This document shows, piece after piece, positions 44,312-52,189 of a stretch of DNA of 64,000 nucleotides. The notes under the pieces were generated by a model that did not search any database, was not told the DNA's origin, and was given only the letters and a program-made list of their open reading frames with translations. This stretch comes from Oscillospiraceae bacterium Marseille-Q3528 (GTDB lineage: Bacteria > Bacillota > Clostridia > Lachnospirales > Lachnospiraceae): NCBI GenBank assembly GCA_018223385.1, contig JAGTTR010000009.1:1-64000 (forward strand). The letters are read 5' to 3'. The translations under genes were made by a program, and so were the position numbers. Numbering within the stretch: position 1 is the stretch's first letter; every line of letters begins with the position of its first letter.

Positions 44312-44342
44312 GGAGTCATGGCGTAAGCTATGGCTCCATTTT
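44312..44342 (+). terminator. Hairpin terminator in front of the phosphoesterase operon
   Basis: GGAGTCATGGC and GCTATGGCTCC pair with G-U pairs around GTAA, followed by ATTTT. Confidence 0.6.
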
Positions 44343-44374
44343 AAGTTAGGGATGATTTAGGGAGGAATTAAGAA

Positions 44375-44557
44375 ATGGCAAGAGAAATCAGTAGAATAGA
44401 GCCAATGCTTGATGAATTCAGGAAATTATGGGAAAAATATCCGGATTTAAGATTTGGACAGTTGGTTTGTAACATTGTGCCAGAAAATCAATTGTTCTAT
44501 GTGGAGGATGACATTATGCTAGAGAGAATTCAAGATTGGGAGAAGAATAGAAGGTGA
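44375..44557 (+). CDS. Unknown 60-residue protein
   Basis: The small helical protein (IEPMLDEFRKLWEKYPDLRFGQLVCNI) has a strong GGGAGG RBS and ends just before the phosphoesterase start, so the two are co-translated. The pattern resembles small proteins annotated next to phage metallophosphoesterases; function unknown. Confidence 0.65.
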   Translation: MAREISRIEPMLDEFRKLWEKYPDLRFGQLVCNIVPENQLFYVEDDIMLERIQDWEKNRR

Positions 44558-44562
44558 AAGCT

Positions 44563-45276
44563 ATGATTTACATAACAGGAGATACTCATGGTGATATGAA
44601 CCGCATAGTTCGATTCTGTGAAAGAATGGAGACTTCCCAAGAAGATATCATGATTATATTAGGTGATGTGGGCCTAAATTATTATGGAGATTCCAGGGAC
44701 AGAAGGAACAAAGAAAAAGTAGCAAATCTACCGATTACGTTATTCTGTATTCATGGAAATCATGAGCGAAGACCAACAACTATTGTAGAATACAAGCTGC
44801 AGGAGTGGAATGGCGGAAAAGTATGGGTTGAAGAAGCATATCCCAATATTCTCTTTGCAAAGGATGGAGAAATATATGATATAGCGGGCATGAAAACAAT
44901 TGTAATTGGTGGGGCATATAGTGTTGATAAATTTTATAGGTTAAGCAAAGGCTACAATTGGTTTGAAGATGAGCAACCGTCAGATGAGATAAAAGTGTAT
45001 GTAGAAAAGCAACTTAGTAATAATGACTGGAATGTTGATGTGGTCCTATCACATACTGTTCCGTATGATTATCGACCGGTGGATTTGTTTCTTTCAATGA
45101 TTGATCAGAGTACAGTGGATGAATCAACAGAGCTGTGGCTCGGAGAGATTGAAAAGAAGCTGGATTACAAATGGTGGTATGCTGGGCATTATCATACATC
45201 AAGGGTAAGAGATAAGGTTCAGATAATGTTTGAGGATATAGAGGAGTTTCTACATAGAAAACTAGATTATCAATAA
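44563..45276 (+). CDS. Calcineurin-like metallophosphoesterase
   Basis: This 237-residue enzyme has the metal-binding motifs in order: GDTHGD, GDVGLN, GNHE, LSHTVP and GHYH. It is probably a phosphodiesterase or phosphatase acting on nucleotides or nucleic acid; the substrate is not deducible. ATG 44563 gives the usual MIYITGDTHG start and follows GAAGGTG. Similar proteins are common on phages and integrative elements. Confidence 0.87.
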   Translation: MIYITGDTHGDMNRIVRFCERMETSQEDIMIILGDVGLNYYGDSRDRRNKEKVANLPITLFCIHGNHERRPTTIVEYKLQEWNGGKVWVEEAYPNILFAKDGEIYDIAGMKTIVIGGAYSVDKFYRLSKGYNWFEDEQPSDEIKVYVEKQLSNNDWNVDVVLSHTVPYDYRPVDLFLSMIDQSTVDESTELWLGEIEKKLDYKWWYAGHYHTSRVRDKVQIMFEDIEEFLHRKLDYQ

Positions 45277-45306
45277 GCTTTGAAAAATAGAAAGTGATGG
45301 ATTGGA

Positions 45307-45969
45307 ATGAGAAGAAGCAAAAGCTATGAAGTAAGAGACCCAATGAATATATGGAATAAATATGATTTTGCTATGTCAGGTCTCGGAAAGAAAAGCAAAA
45401 TCTTGGCAAAAATAAAACATTTTTTTAAATGCGTAAAGTGGAGTAAACAGCGTATTACAAGGGGCTATTGTGATTGTGATGTTTGGGAGATGTTTTCTTT
45501 TCTTCAGACGCTTATTCCGGATATGCTGCAAACACTGAAAGATACAAGAACGGGTTCACCAGGATATTTGGGAGAAAACTATAACAATGAAAATGGAATT
45601 CTTGTAAATGATACCTGCCATGAGGAGTGGAATTGCATTCTAGACAAAATGATATTTTTATGGCGAGAAGCGGAGAAAGATACATGCTCACAAAAGAATC
45701 CATTTGATGAAGCGCATTCCAAAGCAATGGATGAATTTACGGAACGATTTGGATTATTTGGAAATAAACTTCAAACTGAGAAAGAATTAGAGGAAAATAG
45801 AAAGCGCGGTGGCGGAGGAACAATTCATTTTATGGATGAGTTGCCTGAGTATAAAGAGATTTCCGATAAATATCGCGAAGAAGAAAAGCGTTTGGAAGAA
45901 TATAGAAGAAAGTGTAAGGATGAAGCTATAGATATGCTTAAACAATATTTCTATGACCTGTGGGATTGA
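45307..45969 (+). CDS. Phage-type protein of unknown function
   Basis: The 220-residue protein contains QRITRGYCDCDVWEMFSFLQ followed by a long helical part, a pattern I associate with uncharacterised proteins of Firmicute phages and elements. The C-terminal 60 residues are a charged coiled coil. It follows the phosphoesterase by 30 bases and has only a weak RBS, so translation may be coupled. Confidence 0.6.
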   Translation: MRRSKSYEVRDPMNIWNKYDFAMSGLGKKSKILAKIKHFFKCVKWSKQRITRGYCDCDVWEMFSFLQTLIPDMLQTLKDTRTGSPGYLGENYNNENGILVNDTCHEEWNCILDKMIFLWREAEKDTCSQKNPFDEAHSKAMDEFTERFGLFGNKLQTEKELEENRKRGGGGTIHFMDELPEYKEISDKYREEEKRLEEYRRKCKDEAIDMLKQYFYDLWD

Positions 45970-45983
45970 GTTATTAGTAAATC

Positions 45984-46000
45984 TTAAACCAAAAGTTTAA
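45984..46000 (+). promoter_or_regulatory. Inverted repeat TTAAAC-CAAAA-GTTTAA
   Basis: This palindrome lies upstream of the second XRE gene and resembles the one at 43164-43180 in both arms and in the following AATG(C/A)(A/C)ATTA. A TATACT -10 box lies about 23 bases downstream (46023-46028). Confidence 0.55.
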
Positions 46001-46087
46001 TGCAATTAGTAATAGAATCCGTTATACTAATCATCTACAGGTAAACTTGTGATTCGGGATGGAAGAAAATTACGGAGGTACAAAGAG

Positions 46088-46366
46088 ATGGAACCAATGT
46101 ATTTGCAGGTCCTGCAAAAAGAAACAGGAAGACAGATTAAGAAACTGCTCGTGGAAAACGGTTATACCGTGAAAGACGTGCAGAATGCTATGGGATTTGA
46201 AAATCCACAAGCAGTCTACAAATGGATTTCAGGTAGATCATTACCGAGCTTAGACAATTTTGTAATCTTAAGCAGATTACTGCACACCAGCATAGAAGAT
46301 ATCCTCGTCATTGACGGGGATATTGTTCGTTTATGGGGATTTTCCTTTAAACTGTTAGTACAGTGA
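46088..46366 (+). CDS. XRE-family helix-turn-helix regulator 2
   Basis: The 92-residue protein has an XRE HTH (about 12-72: IKKLLVENGYTVKDVQNAMGF, VYKWISGRSLPSLDNFVILSRLL). It is similar in length and sequence to the regulator at 42843. The ATG follows GGAGGT. A coiled-coil gene follows 71 bases downstream. Confidence 0.82.
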   Translation: MEPMYLQVLQKETGRQIKKLLVENGYTVKDVQNAMGFENPQAVYKWISGRSLPSLDNFVILSRLLHTSIEDILVIDGDIVRLWGFSFKLLVQ

Positions 46367-46437
46367 CAAACTTAGCGGAAGGCTTTATGCTGATATCAGA
46401 ACAGGAGAAATCAGGAAAAGTAGAGAGGAGAAAAGAT

Positions 46438-46953
46438 ATGCAAACAATGACATCAGCATATGCAAATAAAATGCTTAAGAGTTTGGAAGAGGATAAGGCT
46501 TTCTGGCTGAACAAGGAGGAAGAGGCCTGCACATATGTTGCGGCAATTAATGAGGAGCCAGTTGTTCCTGATTATGATTATGTCGAGGTCGCAACGACAA
46601 TTGCTGCGCTAGATGAGAAGATTGCTATTATAAAGCATGAACTTAATGTAACTAATGCAAACGCAAAGGTTCTAGTAGGTGATGTAACAATGAGTATAGA
46701 TAGCATTCTTATTAAGATGGCACAGCTGAATAGAAGAAAAACGGTATTAGACGTAATGCGTAAACGATTGCCTAAATCCAGAGAAGAACAACGTTCTTAT
46801 ATGTCCCGTAATTCGGTTCCTGAGTATAGATACATTAATTACGATTTGGAACTAGTTAAAAACGAGTATGAACTTGTGTCTAAGTCGATTATGGAAATGC
46901 AAATGGCACTTGATAAATATAATCAAACGGTACAGTTTGAAGTAGACATCTAA
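46438..46953 (+). CDS. Coiled-coil protein of XRE module 2
   Basis: This 171-residue, charged, all-helical protein (TTIAALDEKIAIIKHELNVTNANAKV, DSILIKMAQLNRRKTVLDVMRKRL) resembles the coiled-coil partner at 43243 in layout and weakly recalls DIP1984-like proteins. AGAGGAG precedes the start. Two such pairs on one element suggest a function that is kept as a unit. Confidence 0.6.
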   Translation: MQTMTSAYANKMLKSLEEDKAFWLNKEEEACTYVAAINEEPVVPDYDYVEVATTIAALDEKIAIIKHELNVTNANAKVLVGDVTMSIDSILIKMAQLNRRKTVLDVMRKRLPKSREEQRSYMSRNSVPEYRYINYDLELVKNEYELVSKSIMEMQMALDKYNQTVQFEVDI

Positions 46954-47152
46954 ATGAAATATCCGTACAAGGCTTCATGAGATTGATAGTTGATCCAGGA
47001 GGTTCGTGTTCATTGTTAAGGTATATTTGTTATTCGTTATTTGTTATCAGTTTTTGTTTAACGTGAATAACATCAGAAAGCATGATTTCTTAACAGTTGC
47101 ATTGTAGAAAACCTGCAGGAAACTGCGTGTGGAGGTTCGGTTCTAAACACAA

Positions 47153-47190
47153 AACTGTGGAAAGTCTTTGGATTTTCCACAGTTATTTTT
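47153..47190 (+). terminator. Intrinsic terminator after XRE module 2
   Basis: AACTGTGGAAA and TTTCCACAGTT pair perfectly (11 bp), followed by ATTTTT. Confidence 0.8.
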
Positions 47191-47348
47191 ATGTGAAATT
47201 GATAGAACCCATACTAGTAATATTGGATAAGTGACCAGTCACAATATTTATGCTAGTTCAAACTGAATTAGAAGAATGGTGGGGGTGGATTGCATTAGCT
47301 AAATAAATATGTTTACAGCAGGGGCGGCTGTGCTAGGCTGTTCTACCG

Positions 47349-47390
47349 AAGGCTCTGATTGAGAGGGATTACCTATAATCGGGGCCTTTT
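47349..47390 (+). terminator. Second intrinsic terminator in the gap
   Basis: AAGGCTCTGATT pairs with AATCGGGGCCTT (two G-U), ending in TTTT. Confidence 0.65.
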
Positions 47391-47437
47391 CTATTGCCTT
47401 CAAGCACAGTTGCGGGTTCATGCTGTCAACATATAGA

Positions 47438-47496
47438 AAACTATTCGCCAAACAGAATAAAAATTAATTGAAACTATTCGCGGTTAGGAATATACT
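47438..47496 (+). promoter_or_regulatory. Promoter with direct repeats AAACTATTCGC
   Basis: TTGAAA (47468-47473), a 17-base spacer and TATACT (47491-47496) form a near-consensus promoter. AAACTATTCGC occurs at 47438-47448 and 47471-47481, 33 bases apart (about three helical turns), with the second copy overlapping the -35 box. This is a likely autoregulatory site for the small HTH protein. Confidence 0.7.
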
Positions 47497-47535
47497 AAAA
47501 GTGATGTAGTGTCGTATTTATTATGGAGGATACAT

Positions 47536-47709
47536 ATGAATTTTGTACCATCATCTGAAAAAGCGAAGGAATGGGGAATAAGCCAAAGACGTGTAGCTAT
47601 TTTATGTAAAGAAGGCCGTGTTCCAGGAGCTGAATTAGTTGGAAATAGATGGTTTTTACCATCTGATGCTGTAAAGCCTCAGGATCCACGTAAAGCAAAG
47701 AAGGATTAA
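47536..47709 (+). CDS. Small excisionase-like HTH protein
   Basis: The 57-residue protein (SSEKAKEWGISQRRVAILCK, then GNRWFLPSDA) is a stand-alone excisionase/MerR-like DNA-binding domain. The same module is fused to the N-terminus of the AAA/nuclease at 40943. It follows ATGGAGG and lies two bases ahead of the GIY-YIG/DUF2075 gene, so it is probably the operon repressor. It could alternatively act as an excisionase for the element. Confidence 0.75.
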   Translation: MNFVPSSEKAKEWGISQRRVAILCKEGRVPGAELVGNRWFLPSDAVKPQDPRKAKKD

Positions 47710-47711
47710 TT

Positions 47712-49298
47712 ATGTTTAAAATTATTGAGGGTGATTTTAAAAATAATAAATATAGTGATGAAGAGTATTTGGACAATTGGCCAATGCTTTATATTCTTGA
47801 GAATGGTCGCCAAGCGTATATTGGAGAGTCTAGCCATGTGAAAACCCGAATGACGCAGCATTCCTCTATAGAAGAGAAGCGTATTTTTGACAAGGTGCAT
47901 TTCATTTACTCAAAGCTTTTTAATCAGTCGGTTACATTTGATTATGAGTCGAAGTTGATTCAGTATATCGCTGCGGATGAGCTTTATGAAGTGACTAATA
48001 AAAATAAAGGTATTGCGGATAAGCAATATTATCAAAAGCAGGAATACGACGAGAAATTTGCAACCCTTTGGAGAAAGCTTCAAAGAGAGAAGCTGGTAAA
48101 GCATTCCATCGAGGAAATTGAGAACTCTGATTTGTTTAAGTATTCGCCGTACAAAGAACTCAATGATAGTCAGAGACAAGCAGTCGAGGACATTGTGCAA
48201 AAGCTTAAAGAAGGTACTGTTGATAAAGTAGTTGTCAATGGAATGCCTGGAAGCGGAAAAACTATCGTTGCAGTATATTTGATGAAATATCTGGCTGATA
48301 GTGAAGAATATGCAGGAAAGCAGATAGGTTTTGTTGTACCTCAGACATCTCTTCGTAAGACGATGAAGATCATTTTTAGAAGTATATATGGCTTGTCTCC
48401 ATCGCAGGTCCTTTCGCCCTCAGATGTTACCAAGAAGAAATATGACATTTTGTTAGTAGATGAGGCACATAGACTGCATCAATATAAAAACATTTCTTAC
48501 ATGGGAACATTTAAAGCAAATTGTGAGAAGCTTGGATTAACAACAGAAGCAGATGAACTTGACTGGATTTTGATGCAATCAAAGCAAGCGGTTTTATTTT
48601 ATGACAGTATGCAGGTCGTTGGCCCGTCTGGTATTGATTTTGAGCGATTTGATAAGAAGATGGAGGACTCATTTAACCGAAGAATGATAGCATATTTCAC
48701 CTTGATTACGCAAATGCGAGTGCAAGGCGGAAATGCATATATCGATCAAGTAAAGGATATGCTTGCGGGTAGTTGCAGTAGCAAATACGTATCTGAAAAA
48801 TACGACTTCAAGCTTTATTCAGATTTTTCAAAATTTGAGAAAGATATGTATGCGAAAGAGAATGAAGTTGGTTTATCAAGAATGCTGGCAGGTTATGCAT
48901 GGCCGTGGATTAGTAAGAATGACCAGGCGTTAAAAGACATAGAAATCCAAGATGTAAAGCGTATGTGGAACCATTGTACTGAAGGGTGGGTACATACCGC
49001 AGAAGCTATAGATGAAGTTGGCTGTATTCATTCTATTCAAGGATACGATTTGAATTATGCATTTGTCATTCTTGGAAAAGATATTGGGTATGATAAAGCT
49101 GCTGGGAAGATTATTGTACGCCCAGAATGTTATTTTGATAAAAATGGTAAACGTACAGCTAATTACGAAGAACTATTAGAGTACATAACCAATGTTTATT
49201 ATGTCCTGATGACACGCGGAATCAAGGGAACATATTTGTACGTATGTGATGATGAACTAAGAGAATATTTGTCTCAGTACATGGAAGTGGAGAAATAA
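47712..49298 (+). CDS. GIY-YIG nuclease fused to DUF2075 helicase-like ATPase
   Basis: This 528-residue protein starts with a GIY-YIG nuclease domain (about 20-100: PMLYILENGRQAYIGESSHV). It continues with a superfamily 1-like DUF2075 ATPase: Walker A GMPGSGKT (177-184), Walker B ILLVDEAHR (Asp250, Glu251) and a late motif YYVLMTRGIKGTYLYV. This suggests a motor that moves on nucleic acid with a linked nicking or cutting domain. It sits between a small HTH and a MazG-like enzyme within four bases total spacing, so the three act together. A defence role is inferred from the domains. Confidence 0.85.
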   Translation: MFKIIEGDFKNNKYSDEEYLDNWPMLYILENGRQAYIGESSHVKTRMTQHSSIEEKRIFDKVHFIYSKLFNQSVTFDYESKLIQYIAADELYEVTNKNKGIADKQYYQKQEYDEKFATLWRKLQREKLVKHSIEEIENSDLFKYSPYKELNDSQRQAVEDIVQKLKEGTVDKVVVNGMPGSGKTIVAVYLMKYLADSEEYAGKQIGFVVPQTSLRKTMKIIFRSIYGLSPSQVLSPSDVTKKKYDILLVDEAHRLHQYKNISYMGTFKANCEKLGLTTEADELDWILMQSKQAVLFYDSMQVVGPSGIDFERFDKKMEDSFNRRMIAYFTLITQMRVQGGNAYIDQVKDMLAGSCSSKYVSEKYDFKLYSDFSKFEKDMYAKENEVGLSRMLAGYAWPWISKNDQALKDIEIQDVKRMWNHCTEGWVHTAEAIDEVGCIHSIQGYDLNYAFVILGKDIGYDKAAGKIIVRPECYFDKNGKRTANYEELLEYITNVYYVLMTRGIKGTYLYVCDDELREYLSQYMEVEK

Positions 49299-49300
49299 AA

Positions 49301-49621
49301 ATGAAACAAGAAACTATAGATAGAATCAGAAAATTCACAGAAGACCGAGACTGGGATCAGTTCCACTCACCAGCAAACCTTGCAAAATCAATTGTGATTG
49401 AAGCGGCTGAATTGTTGGAATGTTTCCAGTGGTCAGATGAGGAATATGATTTGCAACATATTAAAGAAGAGTTGGCAGATGTCATGGTATATAGCCAGAA
49501 TCTTCTTGATAAGCTTGGCTTGGATGCAGACGAAATCATTAATATGAAGATGTCTCAAAACGAGGCTAAGTATCCAGTGGATAAAGCAAAGGGAAGCGCA
49601 GCAAAGTACGATCAATTATAA
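49301..49621 (+). CDS. MazG-like nucleotide pyrophosphohydrolase (copy 2)
   Basis: The 106-residue protein is identical to the one at 34467 except at six positions, but the two genes differ at very many synonymous sites. Motifs EAAELLECFQW and KEELADVMVY are kept. It starts two bases after the DUF2075 gene. As part of this operon it may clear altered nucleotides or deplete dNTPs during infection (inference). Confidence 0.85.
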   Translation: MKQETIDRIRKFTEDRDWDQFHSPANLAKSIVIEAAELLECFQWSDEEYDLQHIKEELADVMVYSQNLLDKLGLDADEIINMKMSQNEAKYPVDKAKGSAAKYDQL

Positions 49622-49642
49622 AATCTGAAAGGTGGAGAGTAT

Positions 49643-50632
49643 ATGCAATTACCATGTTCCGAAGAACTGAATATTGAATATCTTGGTCGTCTTTTTGACA
49701 ATACCAGTGAGTGCTATAAGTTCTTTTGGTTTAAGGCAATTGTTGCAAAGGTCACCGAAGGAAAACAAGAGATATCCTATGAGGAATTCGTAGATGGAAT
49801 CGACAAAGTGAAATTATCGGATGCAAAAGCATGGTTGATCAAGCTTCAGAGGGTAGATGGAAAAGGTTATAGTTCAATTCATACTATCCGGGGAGTATTA
49901 AGACCGGCATTTCAGATGGCAGAAGAAGATGACTTGATTCGCAAAAATCCATTTGGCTTTGAATTAGTCAATGTGATTGTGAATGATAGTGTGAGAAGAG
50001 AAGCTGTCACAAGAAAGCAGGAGAGGGAATTTCTACGATTTATAAAAGAATATGCGCATTTTTGCAAGTACTATGATGCAATATTTATCCTCTTTAACAC
50101 AGGACTTCGTATATCAGAGTTCTGTGGACTTACAAAATCAGATTTGGATTTTAAAAACAAAAGAATACGGGTAAATCATCAATTACAGAGAACAAGTCAG
50201 ATGCAGTATATCATTGAAAAGCCTAAGACAGAAAGTGGCGAGAGATATGTTCCAATGTCTGGTGAGGTGATGGCTTGTTTCAAGAGAATACTTAAGGACA
50301 GGGGCAATCCCAAAGTTGAACCGATGGTTGATGGAATGACAGGATTTTTATTCCTTGATAAGAATGATATGCCTATGGTGGCATTACATTGGGAAAAGTA
50401 TTTTCAGCATATTCGGGAAAAGTACAATAGCATATATAAGGTTCAGATGCCGCCAATCACACCGCATGTGTGTCGTCATACGTTTTGTTCTAATATGGCT
50501 AAGTCGGGAATGAATCCGAAGATGCTTCAGTATATTATGGGACACTCGGATATCAGTGTTACGATGAATACCTATACTCATGTTAAATTTCAGGATGCAC
50601 AGGAAGATTTTCAAAAAGCAATTAATTCATAA
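49643..50632 (+). CDS. Tyrosine recombinase (integrase) of the element
   Basis: This 329-residue site-specific recombinase has a core-binding domain (about 60-125) and a catalytic domain with Arg in NTGLRISEFCG, HVCRHTF (His-x2-Arg-His) and the nucleophile Tyr in GHSDISVTMNTYTHV. It is somewhat shorter than Tn916-type integrases and no clear arm-binding domain is visible at the N-terminus. It sits at the right end facing the att site, as expected for the enzyme that inserted the element. Confidence 0.92.
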   Translation: MQLPCSEELNIEYLGRLFDNTSECYKFFWFKAIVAKVTEGKQEISYEEFVDGIDKVKLSDAKAWLIKLQRVDGKGYSSIHTIRGVLRPAFQMAEEDDLIRKNPFGFELVNVIVNDSVRREAVTRKQEREFLRFIKEYAHFCKYYDAIFILFNTGLRISEFCGLTKSDLDFKNKRIRVNHQLQRTSQMQYIIEKPKTESGERYVPMSGEVMACFKRILKDRGNPKVEPMVDGMTGFLFLDKNDMPMVALHWEKYFQHIREKYNSIYKVQMPPITPHVCRHTFCSNMAKSGMNPKMLQYIMGHSDISVTMNTYTHVKFQDAQEDFQKAINS

Positions 50633-50901
50633 TGACCTGATGGAAATGAGAGAAAAATGGCTGAAAGCCAGTATTTATCTTAATCCCCAATTTCTTACCT
50701 GTCGATTCCCAATGGCAGATTTGCCTTTGGTACAGACTTGAAATTTACCAAAGTTTTTACCAAAATTGATGACAAAAATATGCAAAGATATGCCAAAATA
50801 TGCCAGAAAAAGTGAAAAATGAAGAAAGGTAAAAAGGCTCGAAAAGCCCGAAAATACTGGAGATATGAGAAAAATCAAGATTTTATTTATCTGCCACGGC
50901 A
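50633..50901 (+). other. Right end (attR) and rebuilt start of the phosphatase gene
   Basis: The region after the integrase carries TTTACC-AAAGTTTTTACC repeats, a block (50779-50813) nearly identical to one at the left end, and the 13-base core at 50889-50901 inside the phosphatase P-loop codons. The element thus supplies a new upstream region and start codon to the gene. Confidence 0.65.
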
Positions 50902-51350
50902 ATATTTGTCGTTCCCCGATGGCGGAATTTGTTTTCAAGGATATGATAGCCAGACGCGGCCTTTCCTCCCGCTTCTTCATCGCTTCGGCGGCCACGAGCA
51001 CGGAGGAAATCTGGAACGGCATCGGCAATCCGGTGTACCCACCGGCACGACAGGAACTGGCGAAGCACGGTATCGGCTGCGGGGATAAACGGGCGGTGCA
51101 GCTGAAGGCTTCGGATTATGATACTTATGATTATCTCATCGGTATGGATGATATGAATATCCGCAATATAGAGCGGATGACGGGGCATAAGGCAGGAGGA
51201 AAGATTCGTCTGCTGCTGTCATTTGCCGGTTCACCGGATGGTATCCGGGATCCGTGGTATTCGGGAAATTTTGAGGAGACGTACCGGGATGTGGAACGGG
51301 GGTGCGAGGCGTTACTGGAATATTTATTGTCGAAACAGAAAAAAGTCTAA
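50865..51350 (+). CDS. Low-molecular-weight protein-tyrosine phosphatase
   Basis: The 161-residue enzyme has the P-loop C10-H-G-N-I-C-R16 (CX5R) followed by SPMAE and the general acid Asp129 in DPWY. It removes phosphate from protein tyrosines and perhaps arginines. Its first ten codons come from the element end, yet the frame is intact. A terminator follows at 51375. Confidence 0.93.
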   Translation: MRKIKILFICHGNICRSPMAEFVFKDMIARRGLSSRFFIASAATSTEEIWNGIGNPVYPPARQELAKHGIGCGDKRAVQLKASDYDTYDYLIGMDDMNIRNIERMTGHKAGGKIRLLLSFAGSPDGIRDPWYSGNFEETYRDVERGCEALLEYLLSKQKKV

Positions 51351-51374
51351 ATAATGATAGAATTTCTCAATTAC

Positions 51375-51415
51375 AGAGGCGAGTCAGGGGAACATTTCCT
51401 TGAATCGCCTCTTTT
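51375..51415 (+). terminator. Intrinsic terminator after the phosphatase gene
   Basis: AGAGGCGA and TCGCCTCT pair around a 22-base loop, followed by TTTT. Confidence 0.75.
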
Positions 51416-51438
51416 GCTGTGCTAGAGTTAGCATAGAG

Positions 51439-51456
51439 GGTTAGAAAATACTAACC
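51439..51456 (+). promoter_or_regulatory. Inverted repeat GGTTAG-AAAATA-CTAACC
   Basis: This perfect 6-6-6 inverted repeat lies 15 bases before the ABC operon start. It is a likely repressor site (TetR-like half-sites). No regulator gene is adjacent. Confidence 0.6.
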
Positions 51457-51471
51457 AAAAGAGGTGGAAAT

Positions 51472-52170
51472 ATGTTTTTGGAAATCAGTGATTTGAAGAA
51501 ATCTTTCGGCTCCGGCGACAGTCGGGTGGAAGTTTTGAAGGGAATCAACCTGGCGGTGGAGCAGGGAGAGATCTGTGTGCTGCTGGGCCCCTCCGGATCG
51601 GGAAAATCTACACTTTTGAATATCATCGGCGGCATTGACAGTGCCGACGAGGGCGAGATCCGCATCAAAGGGGAGCGGATGGGCAGCATGAAGGAGAAGC
51701 AGCTGACCATGTACCGGAGAAAGCATCTGGGCTATATTTTCCAGATGTACAATCTGATCCCGAATCTGACGGTGCGGGAAAATGTGGAGGTTGGCGCTTA
51801 TTTGAGCAGCAGCCCGCTGGATGTGGATGAGCTGCTGCAGACGCTGGGACTTTATGAGCACCGGAACAAGTTGCCGAACCAGTTGTCCGGCGGTCAGCAG
51901 CAGCGGACGGCCATTGGCCGGGCCATTGTGAAGAACCCGGACATTCTGCTCTGTGACGAGCCCACGGGCGCCCTGGACTATCACACGTCCAAGGAGATTT
52001 TGAAGCTCATTGAGACGGTGAATGAAAAATACGGCAACACGGTGATCATGGTTACCCACAACGATGCCATCAAATACATGGCGGATCGGGTGGTGCAGCT
52101 GCGGGACGGCATGATCCGCAAGGACTATCAGAACGAGCAGCGGGTTGCGGCTGAGGATCTGGACTGGTAA
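51472..52170 (+). CDS. ABC transporter ATP-binding protein (MacB/LolD type)
   Basis: The 232-residue ATPase has Walker A GPSGSGKST (about 38-46), signature LSGGQQQR, Walker B ILLCDEPTGALD and an H-loop (MVTHN). It belongs to the FtsX-permease-linked class that drives mechanotransmission or extrusion rather than import. The operon continues with a double FtsX permease and a secreted coiled-coil protein. Confidence 0.93.
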   Translation: MFLEISDLKKSFGSGDSRVEVLKGINLAVEQGEICVLLGPSGSGKSTLLNIIGGIDSADEGEIRIKGERMGSMKEKQLTMYRRKHLGYIFQMYNLIPNLTVRENVEVGAYLSSSPLDVDELLQTLGLYEHRNKLPNQLSGGQQQRTAIGRAIVKNPDILLCDEPTGALDYHTSKEILKLIETVNEKYGNTVIMVTHNDAIKYMADRVVQLRDGMIRKDYQNEQRVAAEDLDW

Positions 52171-52189
52171 GGAGGCTTTGGGAGACAAG

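Larger units (their letters stand above)
43906..44374 (+). other. Intergenic region with tRNA-like gene and terminator
   Basis: This 469-base gap holds the tRNA-Thr-like gene (44006-44078) and a terminator hairpin (44312-44342). The rest is AT-rich with short inverted repeats (CCAATT/AATTGG near 43977-43994) and no open frame of note. Confidence 0.6.
46954..47535 (+). other. Intergenic region with two terminators and a regulated promoter
   Basis: No convincing gene is present in this gap of about 580 bases. It holds terminator hairpins at 47153-47190 and 47349-47390, then the promoter with direct repeats described separately. A hydrophobic 34-codon frame near 47007 has a poorly spaced RBS and is not called. 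Confidence 0.55.
38672..50901 (+). mobile_element. Integrative element of about 12.2 kb in the LMW phosphatase gene
   Basis: Direct repeats ATCTGCCACGGCA bound the element. Both lie in the same codon context (the ICHG of the phosphatase P-loop). A tyrosine integrase (49643) sits at the right end and points at the att site. Most of the interior (40.8-50.8 kb) is AT-rich with phage/plasmid-type genes, unlike the flanks. No conjugation, capsid or replication genes are seen, so it is a cargo island or needs a helper. Confidence 0.75.

Noticed and set aside
47007..47110. Hydrophobic frame of about 34 codons (GTG start) after AGGAGG.
   Set aside because: Only three bases separate RBS and start, and the AT-rich translation shows no recognisable signature; a small toxin was considered but not supported.
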